DNA from: Anaerolineales bacterium UBA2200
GTDB taxonomy: Bacteria; Chloroflexota; Anaerolineae; UBA2200
DNA length: 15,396 nucleotides
Direction: 5' to 3'
Assembly: GCA_002327925.1 (NCBI GenBank)
Contig: DCVA01000007.1
Coordinates: forward strand, 1-15,396
Shown here: one piece after another, positions 7,626 through 13,998 of the stretch
Numbering within the stretch: the stretch's first letter is position 1
Layout of the letters: each line of letters opens with the position of its first letter
The notes under the pieces: model-generated
The model's database searches: none
The model's input: the letters and a program-made list of their open reading frames with translations, nothing else
What the model was told of the DNA's origin: nothing
Program-made: the position numbers and the translations under genes

Positions 7626-8018
7626 GTGACAGATAAGGAACTAATCGCCCTAGCTGGTCAGGCACGGGCCAATGCCTATGCCCCCTACTCGAATTACCGC
7701 GTGGGAGCAGCGCTGCTGACAGCCTCCGGGCAGGTCTACACGGGTGTCAATGTCGAGAACGCCTCCTACGGACTCGCCATCTGTGCCGAACGTACCGCGG
7801 CGGTCAAGGCAGTGAGTGCTGGTGAGCGTGAGTTCGTCGCCATCGCCGTTGTGACAGATAACGGTGGATCACCGTGCGGTGCCTGCCGTCAGGTCCTCGC
7901 CGAATTCGGGCCTCAGATGCGCGTGGTGCTGGCCGACGCATCAGGCAAAAGCCGCACCTATCTCCTTTCGGATCTCCTTCCCGACTACTTCGGGCCTGCC
8001 AATCTGCCCAAGAGGTAG
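7626..8018 (+). CDS. cdd: Cytidine deaminase (homotetrameric type)
   Basis: Deaminates cytidine and deoxycytidine to uridine and deoxyuridine in pyrimidine salvage. The 130-residue product has the zinc-site motifs VNVENASYGLAICAERTA (Cys53 ligand, Glu55 proton shuttle) and PCGACRQV (Cys84, Cys87), which is the all-cysteine zinc site of the short tetrameric enzymes, and FGP near position 95. It starts at GTG 7626 with GAGGAG six bases upstream. It lies 33 bp after glmU and 75 bp before proS on the same strand. Confidence 0.96.
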   Translation: MTDKELIALAGQARANAYAPYSNYRVGAALLTASGQVYTGVNVENASYGLAICAERTAAVKAVSAGEREFVAIAVVTDNGGSPCGACRQVLAEFGPQMRVVLADASGKSRTYLLSDLLPDYFGPANLPKR

Positions 8019-8050
8019 ATCTGGGCCCAGGCTGTGCAGCGGTTTCCTGT

Positions 8051-8067
8051 CTGCCTGGCGCAGGCAG
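8051..8067 (+). other. 7-bp hairpin in the cdd-proS gap
   Basis: CTGCCTG (8051-8057) and CAGGCAG (8061-8067) form a perfect GC-rich stem with a 3-base loop GCG, 26 bases upstream of the proS start. There is no T-run after it, so it is not a normal intrinsic terminator. It could stabilise or process the mRNA, or tune proS translation. Confidence 0.4.
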
Positions 8068-8093
8068 CCATTCTCGCAAGAGGACAAGGATCA

Positions 8094-9527
8094 ATGGTTC
8101 AGAAACTCACACCCCGCAGCGTTGATGATTCGACCTGGTACACTGACGTGGTCCAGGCAGCCGAGCTGGCTGACTACTCGCCCGTCAGGGGATGTATGGT
8201 CATCCGGCCATACGGCTACGCGATCTGGGAGAGCATGCAGCAGTACCTGGATCAGCGTTTCAAGGCCGGGGGCCACCAACCGGCCTACTTCCCATTGTTC
8301 ATTCCGCAGAGCTTTATCCAGAAAGAGGCGGAGCACATCGAGGGCTTTGCCCCTCAACTCGCAGTGGTGACCCATGGCGGCGGGGAGAAGCTGGAGGAGC
8401 CGCTCATTGTGCGCCCCACCTCGGAGACAATCATCAACGCGATGTATGCAAAATGGATTCGGTCCTACCGCGACCTTCCCATTCTCTATTACCAGTGGTG
8501 CAACGTGGTGCGCTGGGAGATGCGTACCCGGTTGTTCTTGCGCACCACCGAGTTCCTCTGGCACGAAGGACACACTGCTCACGCCACCGCCGACGAAGCC
8601 ATGAAAGAGGTGATGGCCATCCTGGATATCTACCGCGAGCTGGCACAGAACGAGATGGCGATGCCCGTTATCCCCGGTCGCAAGAGCGACAGTGAAAAGT
8701 TCGCCGGCGCCGATGCCACCTGGACCATTGAGGCGATGATGGGCAACAAATGGGCCCTGCAGGCTGGCACTTCTCACTTCCTAGGACAGCACTTTGCCAA
8801 GGTCTTTAACATCCAGTTCCTGGACGAAAGCAACCAGCTGCAGATGGTCTGGCAGACCAGCTGGGCTGTCACTACACGGCTCGTCGGCGCTCTGGTGATG
8901 GTGCACGGAGACGATCAGGGGCTGCGCCTCCCACCCCGCATGGCACCCATTCAGGTAGTACTTGTCCCCATCTGGAAGACGGAGGAGGAACGTTGCCAGG
9001 TGATGGCCGTTGCAGAGCGAGTGCGGGCCGAGTTGGGCCAGCACGTGCGTCTGAAGGTCGACGACCGGGATGACCTCTCGCCGGGATTCAAGTTCAACGA
9101 CTGGGAGATGCGCGGCGTACCCCTGCGCATCGAGCTCGGCCCCAAGGACGTGCAGAACAACCAGGCCGTTCTGGCACGACGAGATATGCCTGCCCGGCAG
9201 AACAAGTGCTTTGTCAGCCTGGACGCGCTGCTGTCCGAGGTGCGAAAACTGCTGGACGACATTCAGCGCAACCTGTATGCCCAGGCTCTGCGTTTCCGTG
9301 ATGAGAATACCTTCCACCCGGGGAATCTGGAGGAGCTGACCGACGCAGTGGGCAAGGGCTTTGCCAGAGCGTACTGGTGCGGATCAGCCGAGTGTGAGAA
9401 CAGGATGAAGGAAACAACAAGAGCTACCATCCGCTGTGTCCCGATGGATCAGGAGAAGGAGCCGGGACATTGCGTCATCTGCGGCCAGGCCGCCTCCGAG
9501 AAGGCCATCTTTGCACGCTCTTTCTAG
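8094..9527 (+). CDS. proS: Prolyl-tRNA synthetase, archaeal/eukaryotic type without editing domain
   Basis: Charges tRNA-Pro. The 477-residue product is the type found in archaea, eukaryotes, Thermus and several deep bacterial lineages, lacking the INS editing domain of E. coli ProRS. Class II core motifs are visible: IRPYGYAIWESMQQYLD, RPTSETIINAMYAKWI, RWEMRTRLFLRTTEFLWHEG and QAGTSHFLGQHFAKVF. An anticodon-binding domain follows (IQVVLVPIW ...), then a C-terminal zinc domain with four cysteines (WCGSAECE ... CVICGQ). It ends in ARSF, whereas relatives as I recall end in tyrosine. The ATG at 8094 is preceded by AAGGA and GAGGA; the frame extends upstream to 8034 without RBS support. Confidence 0.96.
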   Translation: MVQKLTPRSVDDSTWYTDVVQAAELADYSPVRGCMVIRPYGYAIWESMQQYLDQRFKAGGHQPAYFPLFIPQSFIQKEAEHIEGFAPQLAVVTHGGGEKLEEPLIVRPTSETIINAMYAKWIRSYRDLPILYYQWCNVVRWEMRTRLFLRTTEFLWHEGHTAHATADEAMKEVMAILDIYRELAQNEMAMPVIPGRKSDSEKFAGADATWTIEAMMGNKWALQAGTSHFLGQHFAKVFNIQFLDESNQLQMVWQTSWAVTTRLVGALVMVHGDDQGLRLPPRMAPIQVVLVPIWKTEEERCQVMAVAERVRAELGQHVRLKVDDRDDLSPGFKFNDWEMRGVPLRIELGPKDVQNNQAVLARRDMPARQNKCFVSLDALLSEVRKLLDDIQRNLYAQALRFRDENTFHPGNLEELTDAVGKGFARAYWCGSAECENRMKETTRATIRCVPMDQEKEPGHCVICGQAASEKAIFARSF

Positions 9528-9540
9528 CCAGGGCGCCAAG

Positions 9541-9852
9541 ATGAAACACGACCAGGGACTGAACGCCAAGATGGCCGCGGTCCGAGAGATGGCGGATGCC
9601 AAGGGCTTTTCTTCTGACCCGGATCGCATCTGGGAGATGCTCGCGCTGATCCATACGGAGATATCCGAAGCGACGGACGCTTACAAAAAGGGCGAGCCCA
9701 TGGAGCGGGTAGGTGAGGAACTCGCCGATGCCGTCATACGTATTCTGCATCTGCTCTCCGCTCTGGACCTGGATGCGGAGGAGTTGTTCGAAAGCAAGAT
9801 GGCGGTCAACTGGTCCCGTCCGGTCAAGTTCAACACGGTTCGAGGCGGCTGA
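9541..9852 (+). CDS. MazG-like nucleotide pyrophosphohydrolase
   Basis: Small all-alpha NTP pyrophosphatase of the MazG/dCTPase superfamily, 103 residues. Metal-binding acidic residues are in place: Glu40 and Glu43 in IHTEISEATDAY, and Glu59/Glu60 and Asp63 in EELADAVIRIL. The downstream pattern K..VN..RP.K (MAVNWSRPVKFN) is typical of the short single-domain members. Relatives hydrolyse dCTP or modified (d)NTPs to monophosphates; the substrate here is unknown. Location next to cdd and salvage enzymes suits nucleotide-pool control. The ATG at 9541 (weak AGGG seven to eight bases upstream) starts 13 bases after proS; the frame opens earlier only inside proS. Its stop lies three bases before trmI, so translation is probably coupled. 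Confidence 0.85.
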   Translation: MKHDQGLNAKMAAVREMADAKGFSSDPDRIWEMLALIHTEISEATDAYKKGEPMERVGEELADAVIRILHLLSALDLDAEELFESKMAVNWSRPVKFNTVRGG

Positions 9853-9855
9853 GCC

Positions 9856-10680
9856 ATGCGGGCATTCACCTCCGGGGAGTCTGTTCTGATCTTGCTTGGC
9901 AGCAAGCGCTTTCTCATGCCACTGCAGACGGGCATCCTGCAGCACACCCATCACGGCCTCATCCGTCACGATGATATCATCGGACAGGCACCCGGAACCA
10001 GGCTCGCCACCCACCTCGGCTACCCCGTCGTGGCATTGCGGCCCTCGCTCTACGACATTGTGATGAGCCTGGAACGAATCTCGCAGATCGTCTACCCCAA
10101 AGAGATTGGCTACATCCTGATGAAATTGAGCGTGGGCACAGGAAGCCGGATCGTTGAGGCCGGCACAGGCAGCGGAGCACTCACCGCCGCTATGGCCCAC
10201 GCGGTACGCCCCGCTGGCCGTGTGTACTCGTATGATCAACGCGAGGACATGCTGCGTGTGGCCACGCGCAACCTGACCAATGCGGCTCTCATCGACTGGG
10301 TAGAGTTGAAACAAAGGGATATCGCCGATGGTTTTGACGAGCACGATGCTGACGCCCTGTTCCTTGACGTGCGCGAGCCATGGCTTTACCTCCAGCAGGC
10401 GTGGACGGCACTAACGGAGGGTGGCTTCTTCGGCTCCATTGTGCCCACCACCAACCAGGTATCCGACCTGATTGCCGGACTGGGAGCCTCCCACTTCACC
10501 GACATAGAGGTCTGCGAGATCCTGCTTCGCTCCTACAAACCAGTTCCCGCACGCCTGCGGCCCGTAGACCGTATGGTTGCCCACACGGGCTTTCTGGTCT
10601 TCGCTCGTCGCCAGGAGAAGCTGGTGGTTCCCGAGATTGCCGAGTCACAGACCGAACTCGGCCCTGAGCAGGAACCCTAA
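9856..10680 (+). CDS. trmI: tRNA (adenine-58-N1)-methyltransferase TrmI
   Basis: Methylates N1 of A58 in the T loop of tRNA using S-adenosylmethionine, usually as a tetramer, and stabilises tRNA. The 274-residue product has the small N-terminal beta domain (FTSGESVLILLGSKRFLMPL) followed by a Rossmann methyltransferase fold. The SAM motif EAGTGSGALT is at 101-110, the acidic ribose-binding Asp127 lies in VYSYDQREDM, and the catalytic-loop aspartate lies in LFLDVREPW. The C-terminal DRMVAHTGFLVFARR is typical of the family. It starts three bases after the MazG-like stop. The downstream OsmC-like frame begins almost at its stop codon. Confidence 0.93.
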   Translation: MRAFTSGESVLILLGSKRFLMPLQTGILQHTHHGLIRHDDIIGQAPGTRLATHLGYPVVALRPSLYDIVMSLERISQIVYPKEIGYILMKLSVGTGSRIVEAGTGSGALTAAMAHAVRPAGRVYSYDQREDMLRVATRNLTNAALIDWVELKQRDIADGFDEHDADALFLDVREPWLYLQQAWTALTEGGFFGSIVPTTNQVSDLIAGLGASHFTDIEVCEILLRSYKPVPARLRPVDRMVAHTGFLVFARRQEKLVVPEIAESQTELGPEQEP

Positions 10681-10711
10681 ACAGACCAGTTGCCGCATAT
10701 CAACCTGCCCC

Positions 10712-11029
10712 GTGGAGCTCGTGTCTGCCGCACTCGGTAGCTGAATCGCGCTCACCCTCGCTGCGGTCGCAGCGCACAAGGGCATCAACCTCGACAAGCT
10801 TGAGGTCAAGGTAGAGCGTCGTACACTGGAAAATGAAACGGGCTGGAAGACTGCCTTTGGCATCCGGCTTGGCCTGGGCAGCGGCCTCACCCGGCGCGAA
10901 CAGGCCATTATGCTCAACTCAGCCAGACGTTGCGAGGTGCACAAACTGCTCACTGGCGAGCTACAGTTCGACTATGACTGGCTAGCACCCGCAAGTGGAT
11001 CGACTTCCCCGCAACCCGCCGCTTCCTAG
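10712..11029 (+). CDS. OsmC-family selenoprotein (in-frame UGA read as selenocysteine), N-terminus short or missing
   Basis: In the frame ending at TAG 11027-11029 the product reads VELVSAALGS-U-IALTLAAVAAHK, continues GINLDKLEVKVERR and carries LTRREQAIMLNSARRCEVHK. This is the OsmC/Ohr helix 'PvELlLaALgsC.al.l...a..kGi.l..lev.ver' and the second-cysteine helix. The family's first catalytic cysteine falls exactly on TGA (10742-10744), and the second is intact (Cys74 from GTG 10712, codon 10931). A hairpin suited to SECIS follows the TGA (separate entry). Relatives reduce organic hydroperoxides. From the GTG at 10712 the product is 105 residues; the family is about 135-145, so the N-terminal sheet is absent. 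The frame is open back to 10568, but that part overlaps trmI and does not resemble OsmC. No Shine-Dalgarno precedes the GTG, so the start is uncertain. A 5'-truncated remnant of a selenoprotein gene remains possible. It follows trmI by 31 bp. Confidence 0.72.
10759..10774 (+). promoter_or_regulatory. Candidate bacterial SECIS element
   Basis: CGCTGC (10759-10764), loop GGTC (10765-10768) and GCAGCG (10769-10774) form a perfect 6-bp stem. Exactly 20 nt lie between the TGA (ending 10744) and the loop. Known bacterial SECIS elements have a 4-16 bp stem, a small apical loop with G in its first two positions, and a UGA-to-loop distance of about 16-37 nt. The E. coli fdhF loop also contains GGUC. 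All criteria are met. The hairpin would recruit SelB with charged tRNA-Sec. Confidence 0.8.
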
Positions 11030-11110
11030 CTGCTCTCCCCTGCCCGTCCGGCTTCCGCGTCTCCCAGGCCACAGTCAGGCAACAGCCACCCCCTGTCCTG
11101 GAGCGATCCT

Positions 11111-11139
11111 TTGCGGTTTGACCCGTTGTTGGCTATAAT
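11111..11139 (+). promoter_or_regulatory. Promoter of the sugar transferase gene
   Basis: A perfect TATAAT (11134-11139) lies 17 bp after TTGCGG (11111-11116). The start of transcription would be near 11146, about 20 nt before the start codon, with GAGGG (11151-11155) as the ribosome binding site. Confidence 0.6.
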
Positions 11140-11166
11140 CGCCCCTGGCTGAGGGCAAGCTCATTG

Positions 11167-11919
11167 ATGCCATATGGAGAATTGGTGGTAACGGTCACGG
11201 ATAGCCCGGCGCAGGTTAGATCAGAGGCAGAGCGCGTGCGGGCACTTTATTTGGAGAGCCCTGCGCAGACCCGTGAGGAACGTGGCTACGCGCTCTACGA
11301 CGTTGTCAAGCGCATCCTGGACTTGCTGGGCGCGCTCCTGCTGATTGCCTTGCTCTCTCCCCTTCTGGCCACGATCGCCGCATTGATCCGTCTTACCTCC
11401 AGCGGCCCGGCTATCCTCACACAGGAGCGTGTGGGCAAGGGTGGCCGTGTGTTCCCCTTTTACAAGTTCCGGTCGATGTACAACGACACAGACCGGTCGG
11501 CAGATATTCATTTTGCGCGGGAGTACATCAACGGCAATCACAGTGCTGCTGCCGCCAGTGGCGGTGTGTTCAAGCCCGCCAACGACAGGCGCATCACGCC
11601 CGTCGGCAGGTTCATCCGCAAGGCCAGCATAGACGAGTTGCCACAGTTGTTCAACGTCCTCAAAGGCGAGATGAGTCTGGTCGGCCCGCGACCCTCCATG
11701 CCGTATGAGGTAGACGTGTACAAACCGTGGCACTTTCGTCGCCTGGAGGTACTCCCGGGAATGACCGGACTGGCCCAGGTTCGAGGTCGAAGCAGCCTGA
11801 CCTTCCGGGAGATCGTGTCTTTCGACATTGACTACATTGACCGTCGCTCTCTGCTCCTGGATTTGTGGATTCTTCTCAAGACCCCGACCGTTGTGTTTTC
11901 CGGACGCGGCGCAAGGTAG
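11167..11919 (+). CDS. Bacterial sugar transferase (undecaprenyl-phosphate sugar-1-phosphate transferase)
   Basis: Initiates exopolysaccharide or glycan synthesis by moving a sugar-1-phosphate from a UDP-sugar to undecaprenyl phosphate at the inner membrane face. The 250-residue product has a soluble N-terminal ~45 residues and one hydrophobic re-entrant helix at about 50-76 (LDLLGALLLIALLSPLLATI). The catalytic domain carries ERVGKGGRVFPFYKFRSM, the Asp156-Glu157 dyad in IDELPQLFNVLKGEMSLVGP, and PGMTGLAQVRGRS. It lacks the four-helix N-terminal module of WcaJ/WbaP, so it is closer to the minimal monotopic enzymes. The sugar is unknown. An in-frame TTG at 11164 sits eight bases from GAGGG and may be the true start. 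It is followed after 49 bp by the secreted carbohydrate-active-like gene. Confidence 0.92.
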   Translation: MPYGELVVTVTDSPAQVRSEAERVRALYLESPAQTREERGYALYDVVKRILDLLGALLLIALLSPLLATIAALIRLTSSGPAILTQERVGKGGRVFPFYKFRSMYNDTDRSADIHFAREYINGNHSAAAASGGVFKPANDRRITPVGRFIRKASIDELPQLFNVLKGEMSLVGPRPSMPYEVDVYKPWHFRRLEVLPGMTGLAQVRGRSSLTFREIVSFDIDYIDRRSLLLDLWILLKTPTVVFSGRGAR

Positions 11920-11968
11920 CGTCGGCCTCCTTCTTGCCAACGAAACCTGCCTGGAAAAGGGGTATTCC

Positions 11969-13618
11969 ATGCGCTTCAAGCTCCTCTCTCCCTCTGACCA
12001 CAGCAGATCTCAGCATTGTATCCGGAGCACCGGCCGCTTGCTGCCGCTCGTGATCTTGGTGTTCTCTCTCCTGGCCAAACCTGTCCAGTCTGGCGCTCCT
12101 CTGCCACCATTTCTTGCAGACCCCGGACTGGCCCCCGACCTGGTCATCAACCCAGACCAGGGCCTCGGTCAGTGTCACTGGCTCGAAGTGGCCATCCTCT
12201 CGCAGCCAACAGTAAGCTGGGGATATGACGCCGGAGAGAAGGTGAGCTCCTGGGTCGTTATCGAACCTCAACAGGGAACGTTCGACTGGGCGCCGCTTGA
12301 TGGCCAGATTCACAAGGCCAGCGACCTGGGAAAGCGGATCTGGCTCGAGCTCTTGACCACAGAAGGCCAGACTCCCTCCTGGGCTCGTGACGCAGGCGTC
12401 AGGCTGGTCGGCTCGCGGGGCGGGACTCCTGTTCCGTGGGACCCTGTGTACCAACAGTTGCTGCGCCGTGCCGTGCATGCTATGGCGGCCCGCTACGACG
12501 ATGACCCCACCGTTGACGCGATCAACATCATGGCCGGCGGCTGCTATGGCGAGATGGCTATCTGCGCTCGTGAGACAGACACGGAGGCCTGGGAGCAAGC
12601 GGGCTACACCGATGAAACCTTCATCGCCGCAGTCAAACAGCTCATCGACATCTACCTTGAAGAGGAATATTTGTGGGAAGACGGCACCAAGACCCACGGC
12701 TTTCTCCACACGCCCGTCGTTCTTCAGCTCGGCGGCGGTCTCTATGGCCACACGGCCGCCGTCATACAGCCGGTCGTCGACTATGCCATGTCTACCTACG
12801 GGATGCGCGTCTGGCTCAAGTACAATGGTCTGGGCGGCACCCACGACATGGAGTGGATCTTTAGCCAGTACAGCGATGTTACCCGCGTTGGCTACGAACC
12901 GGCCGGCACAACGACCGCCCTTGAGGAGGATCCACGGCTGTACGTCCAGGCGGCTCTAGATCAACATTCCAGCTTCCTGTGCCTGCAAAGGTCGTACTTT
13001 GCTCTGACCGAACCTGACTGGCTGCAGGCCCGAGAGCAAGCCGCCCTGTATCTGGGCACGCACATCCTCGCTCAGGGTATGCAGGCTCCTGCTTCAATCA
13101 CCTCTGGCCAGGAACTCATCCTGCTCAGTCGCTGGATCAACCGGGGGACCGTGCCCCTGATGCGCTCGCAGCGCCAGGGCAGCAGGGATGTCCCGGCCTC
13201 CTACGATATCTGGATCGGCTTTGTTGACCCGACGACCGGGGTCGTTGCCTTCGAACAATCGTTTACTCCCACGCCTCCTACCACCGAGTGGTACTCCTCC
13301 CGGTCCGTTAGTGTCGAATCGCTGCTCACCCTGCCCTCCTCTCTGCCAGAGGGCTCCTACGAGCTCCGTGTGAGTCTGGTGAACCCGGACCTGTCGGATG
13401 TGGATCCCGCCCGTCACTTCAACCTGCTCAACACCACTCTCGACGACGGCCAGGGGCGGTACCGCCTCGGCGAGATTCGGGTTGTGCACCCCACACCGGT
13501 TCTTCAGCCCACCCCCACGCTTACGCTGATCGACTCGACCCCACCACAGCGGACGGACAGCGGCCTCGTGCGCCTGCTCCGTGCTGTGTGGCAGTGGCTC
13601 CTGGCGATCTTTCAATAG
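11969..13618 (+). CDS. Secreted glycoside-hydrolase-like (TIM-barrel) protein with C-terminal beta domain
   Basis: 549 residues. A long signal peptide (RLLPLVILVFSLLAKPVQSG, about 23-42) leads into a region that reads like a GH42/DUF4832-type barrel. It shows SWVVIEPQQGTFDWAPLDGQ (about 94-113), a strand-end INIMAGGCYGEMAI with Glu195 as possible acid/base, and RVGYEPAGTTTALEEDP. A beta-sandwich follows (YDIWIGFVDPTTG ... YELRVSLVNPDL), then a Pro/Thr linker and a hydrophobic tail LVRLLRAVWQWLLAIFQ that could hold it to the membrane. AAGGGG lies six to seven bases before the ATG at 11969; the frame opens earlier only inside the transferase gene. Substrate and activity cannot be read. Pairing with the sugar transferase suggests trimming or turnover of the same surface polysaccharide. 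Confidence 0.7.
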   Translation: MRFKLLSPSDHSRSQHCIRSTGRLLPLVILVFSLLAKPVQSGAPLPPFLADPGLAPDLVINPDQGLGQCHWLEVAILSQPTVSWGYDAGEKVSSWVVIEPQQGTFDWAPLDGQIHKASDLGKRIWLELLTTEGQTPSWARDAGVRLVGSRGGTPVPWDPVYQQLLRRAVHAMAARYDDDPTVDAINIMAGGCYGEMAICARETDTEAWEQAGYTDETFIAAVKQLIDIYLEEEYLWEDGTKTHGFLHTPVVLQLGGGLYGHTAAVIQPVVDYAMSTYGMRVWLKYNGLGGTHDMEWIFSQYSDVTRVGYEPAGTTTALEEDPRLYVQAALDQHSSFLCLQRSYFALTEPDWLQAREQAALYLGTHILAQGMQAPASITSGQELILLSRWINRGTVPLMRSQRQGSRDVPASYDIWIGFVDPTTGVVAFEQSFTPTPPTTEWYSSRSVSVESLLTLPSSLPEGSYELRVSLVNPDLSDVDPARHFNLLNTTLDDGQGRYRLGEIRVVHPTPVLQPTPTLTLIDSTPPQRTDSGLVRLLRAVWQWLLAIFQ

Positions 13619-13998
13619 GGACCAAACCGCACGCATTTGACCGAGCCTCCATCTCTCAGTAGAATCCACGCATCTCCATCTGGAGACTGCTACGAACATG
13701 ACGAGCGCTAAGGAGCATATGGTGTTCACACCGCGCCTTCACTCAGTGTGAGTTGAGGACTTGGGTGCCAGTTGGCGCCCAGGTGCCATCCGCACATGCC
13801 AGGGAGGCCGCTCGTCCCCTGGGCCTTTGGCCCTATGGGGTGCGCCGGTGCCCTGAGTACGACTCTTGTCCCTCCTGGGCCAAAAGCCGCCGCCTGCATG
13901 TGCAGGTGGCGGCTTTGTTTTGGCCGATTCGTGGTTCGGTTGGACCACCGTGGTACGCCCCGCCTCGCGGGACGGAAGACTCGTCACAGGAGGAGACA
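13619..13998 (+). other. Gene-free, hairpin-rich leader region upstream of yedE
   Basis: I see no credible gene in these 380 bp: plus-strand frames lack an RBS and family resemblance. It holds several stems. ACTCA/TGAGT is near 13740-13753. An 11-bp stem with AGTT loop spans 13759-13784. CCAGGG/CCCTGG pairs 13799-13804 with 13817-13822. GGGCC/GGCCC spans 13821-13833; it shares two bases with the previous stem, so the two exclude each other. Last comes the terminator described separately. CCCGC/GCGGG follows at about 13958-13972. This could be a structured 5' leader that controls yedE, or simply the end of the upstream unit. It does not match any tRNA, tmRNA, SRP or RNase P signature I know. 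Confidence 0.5.
13883..13921 (+). terminator. Strong intrinsic terminator upstream of yedE
   Basis: AAAGCCGCC (13883-13891) pairs with GGCGGCTTT (13908-13916), followed by one G-T wobble and CCTGC/GCAGG, giving a 15-bp stem with loop ATGT. GTTTT follows. On the minus strand the matching TTTTGG also follows the stem, so it may act in both directions. It ends 77 bases before the yedE start. Confidence 0.8.

Noticed and set aside
10712..11029. Simple nonsense-mutated osmC pseudogene with no recoding
   Set aside because: Not fully excluded because the N-terminus is short, but the TGA falls exactly on the catalytic Cys, a SECIS-like hairpin is at the correct distance, and selenium genes are nearby.
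11118..11139. TTGACC as -35 for the TATAAT at 11134
   Set aside because: The spacer is only 10 bp; TTGCGG at 11111 gives a proper 17-bp spacer.
13753..13998. 82-residue N-terminal extension of the YedE protein
   Set aside because: It crosses a strong intrinsic terminator, is not membrane-like, and AGGAGG directly precedes the ATG at 13999.
13619..13998. tRNA-Sec (selC) or another known RNA gene next to yedE
   Set aside because: No UCA anticodon loop, long variable arm or T-arm TTCGA pattern; no tmRNA, SRP or RNase P signature.
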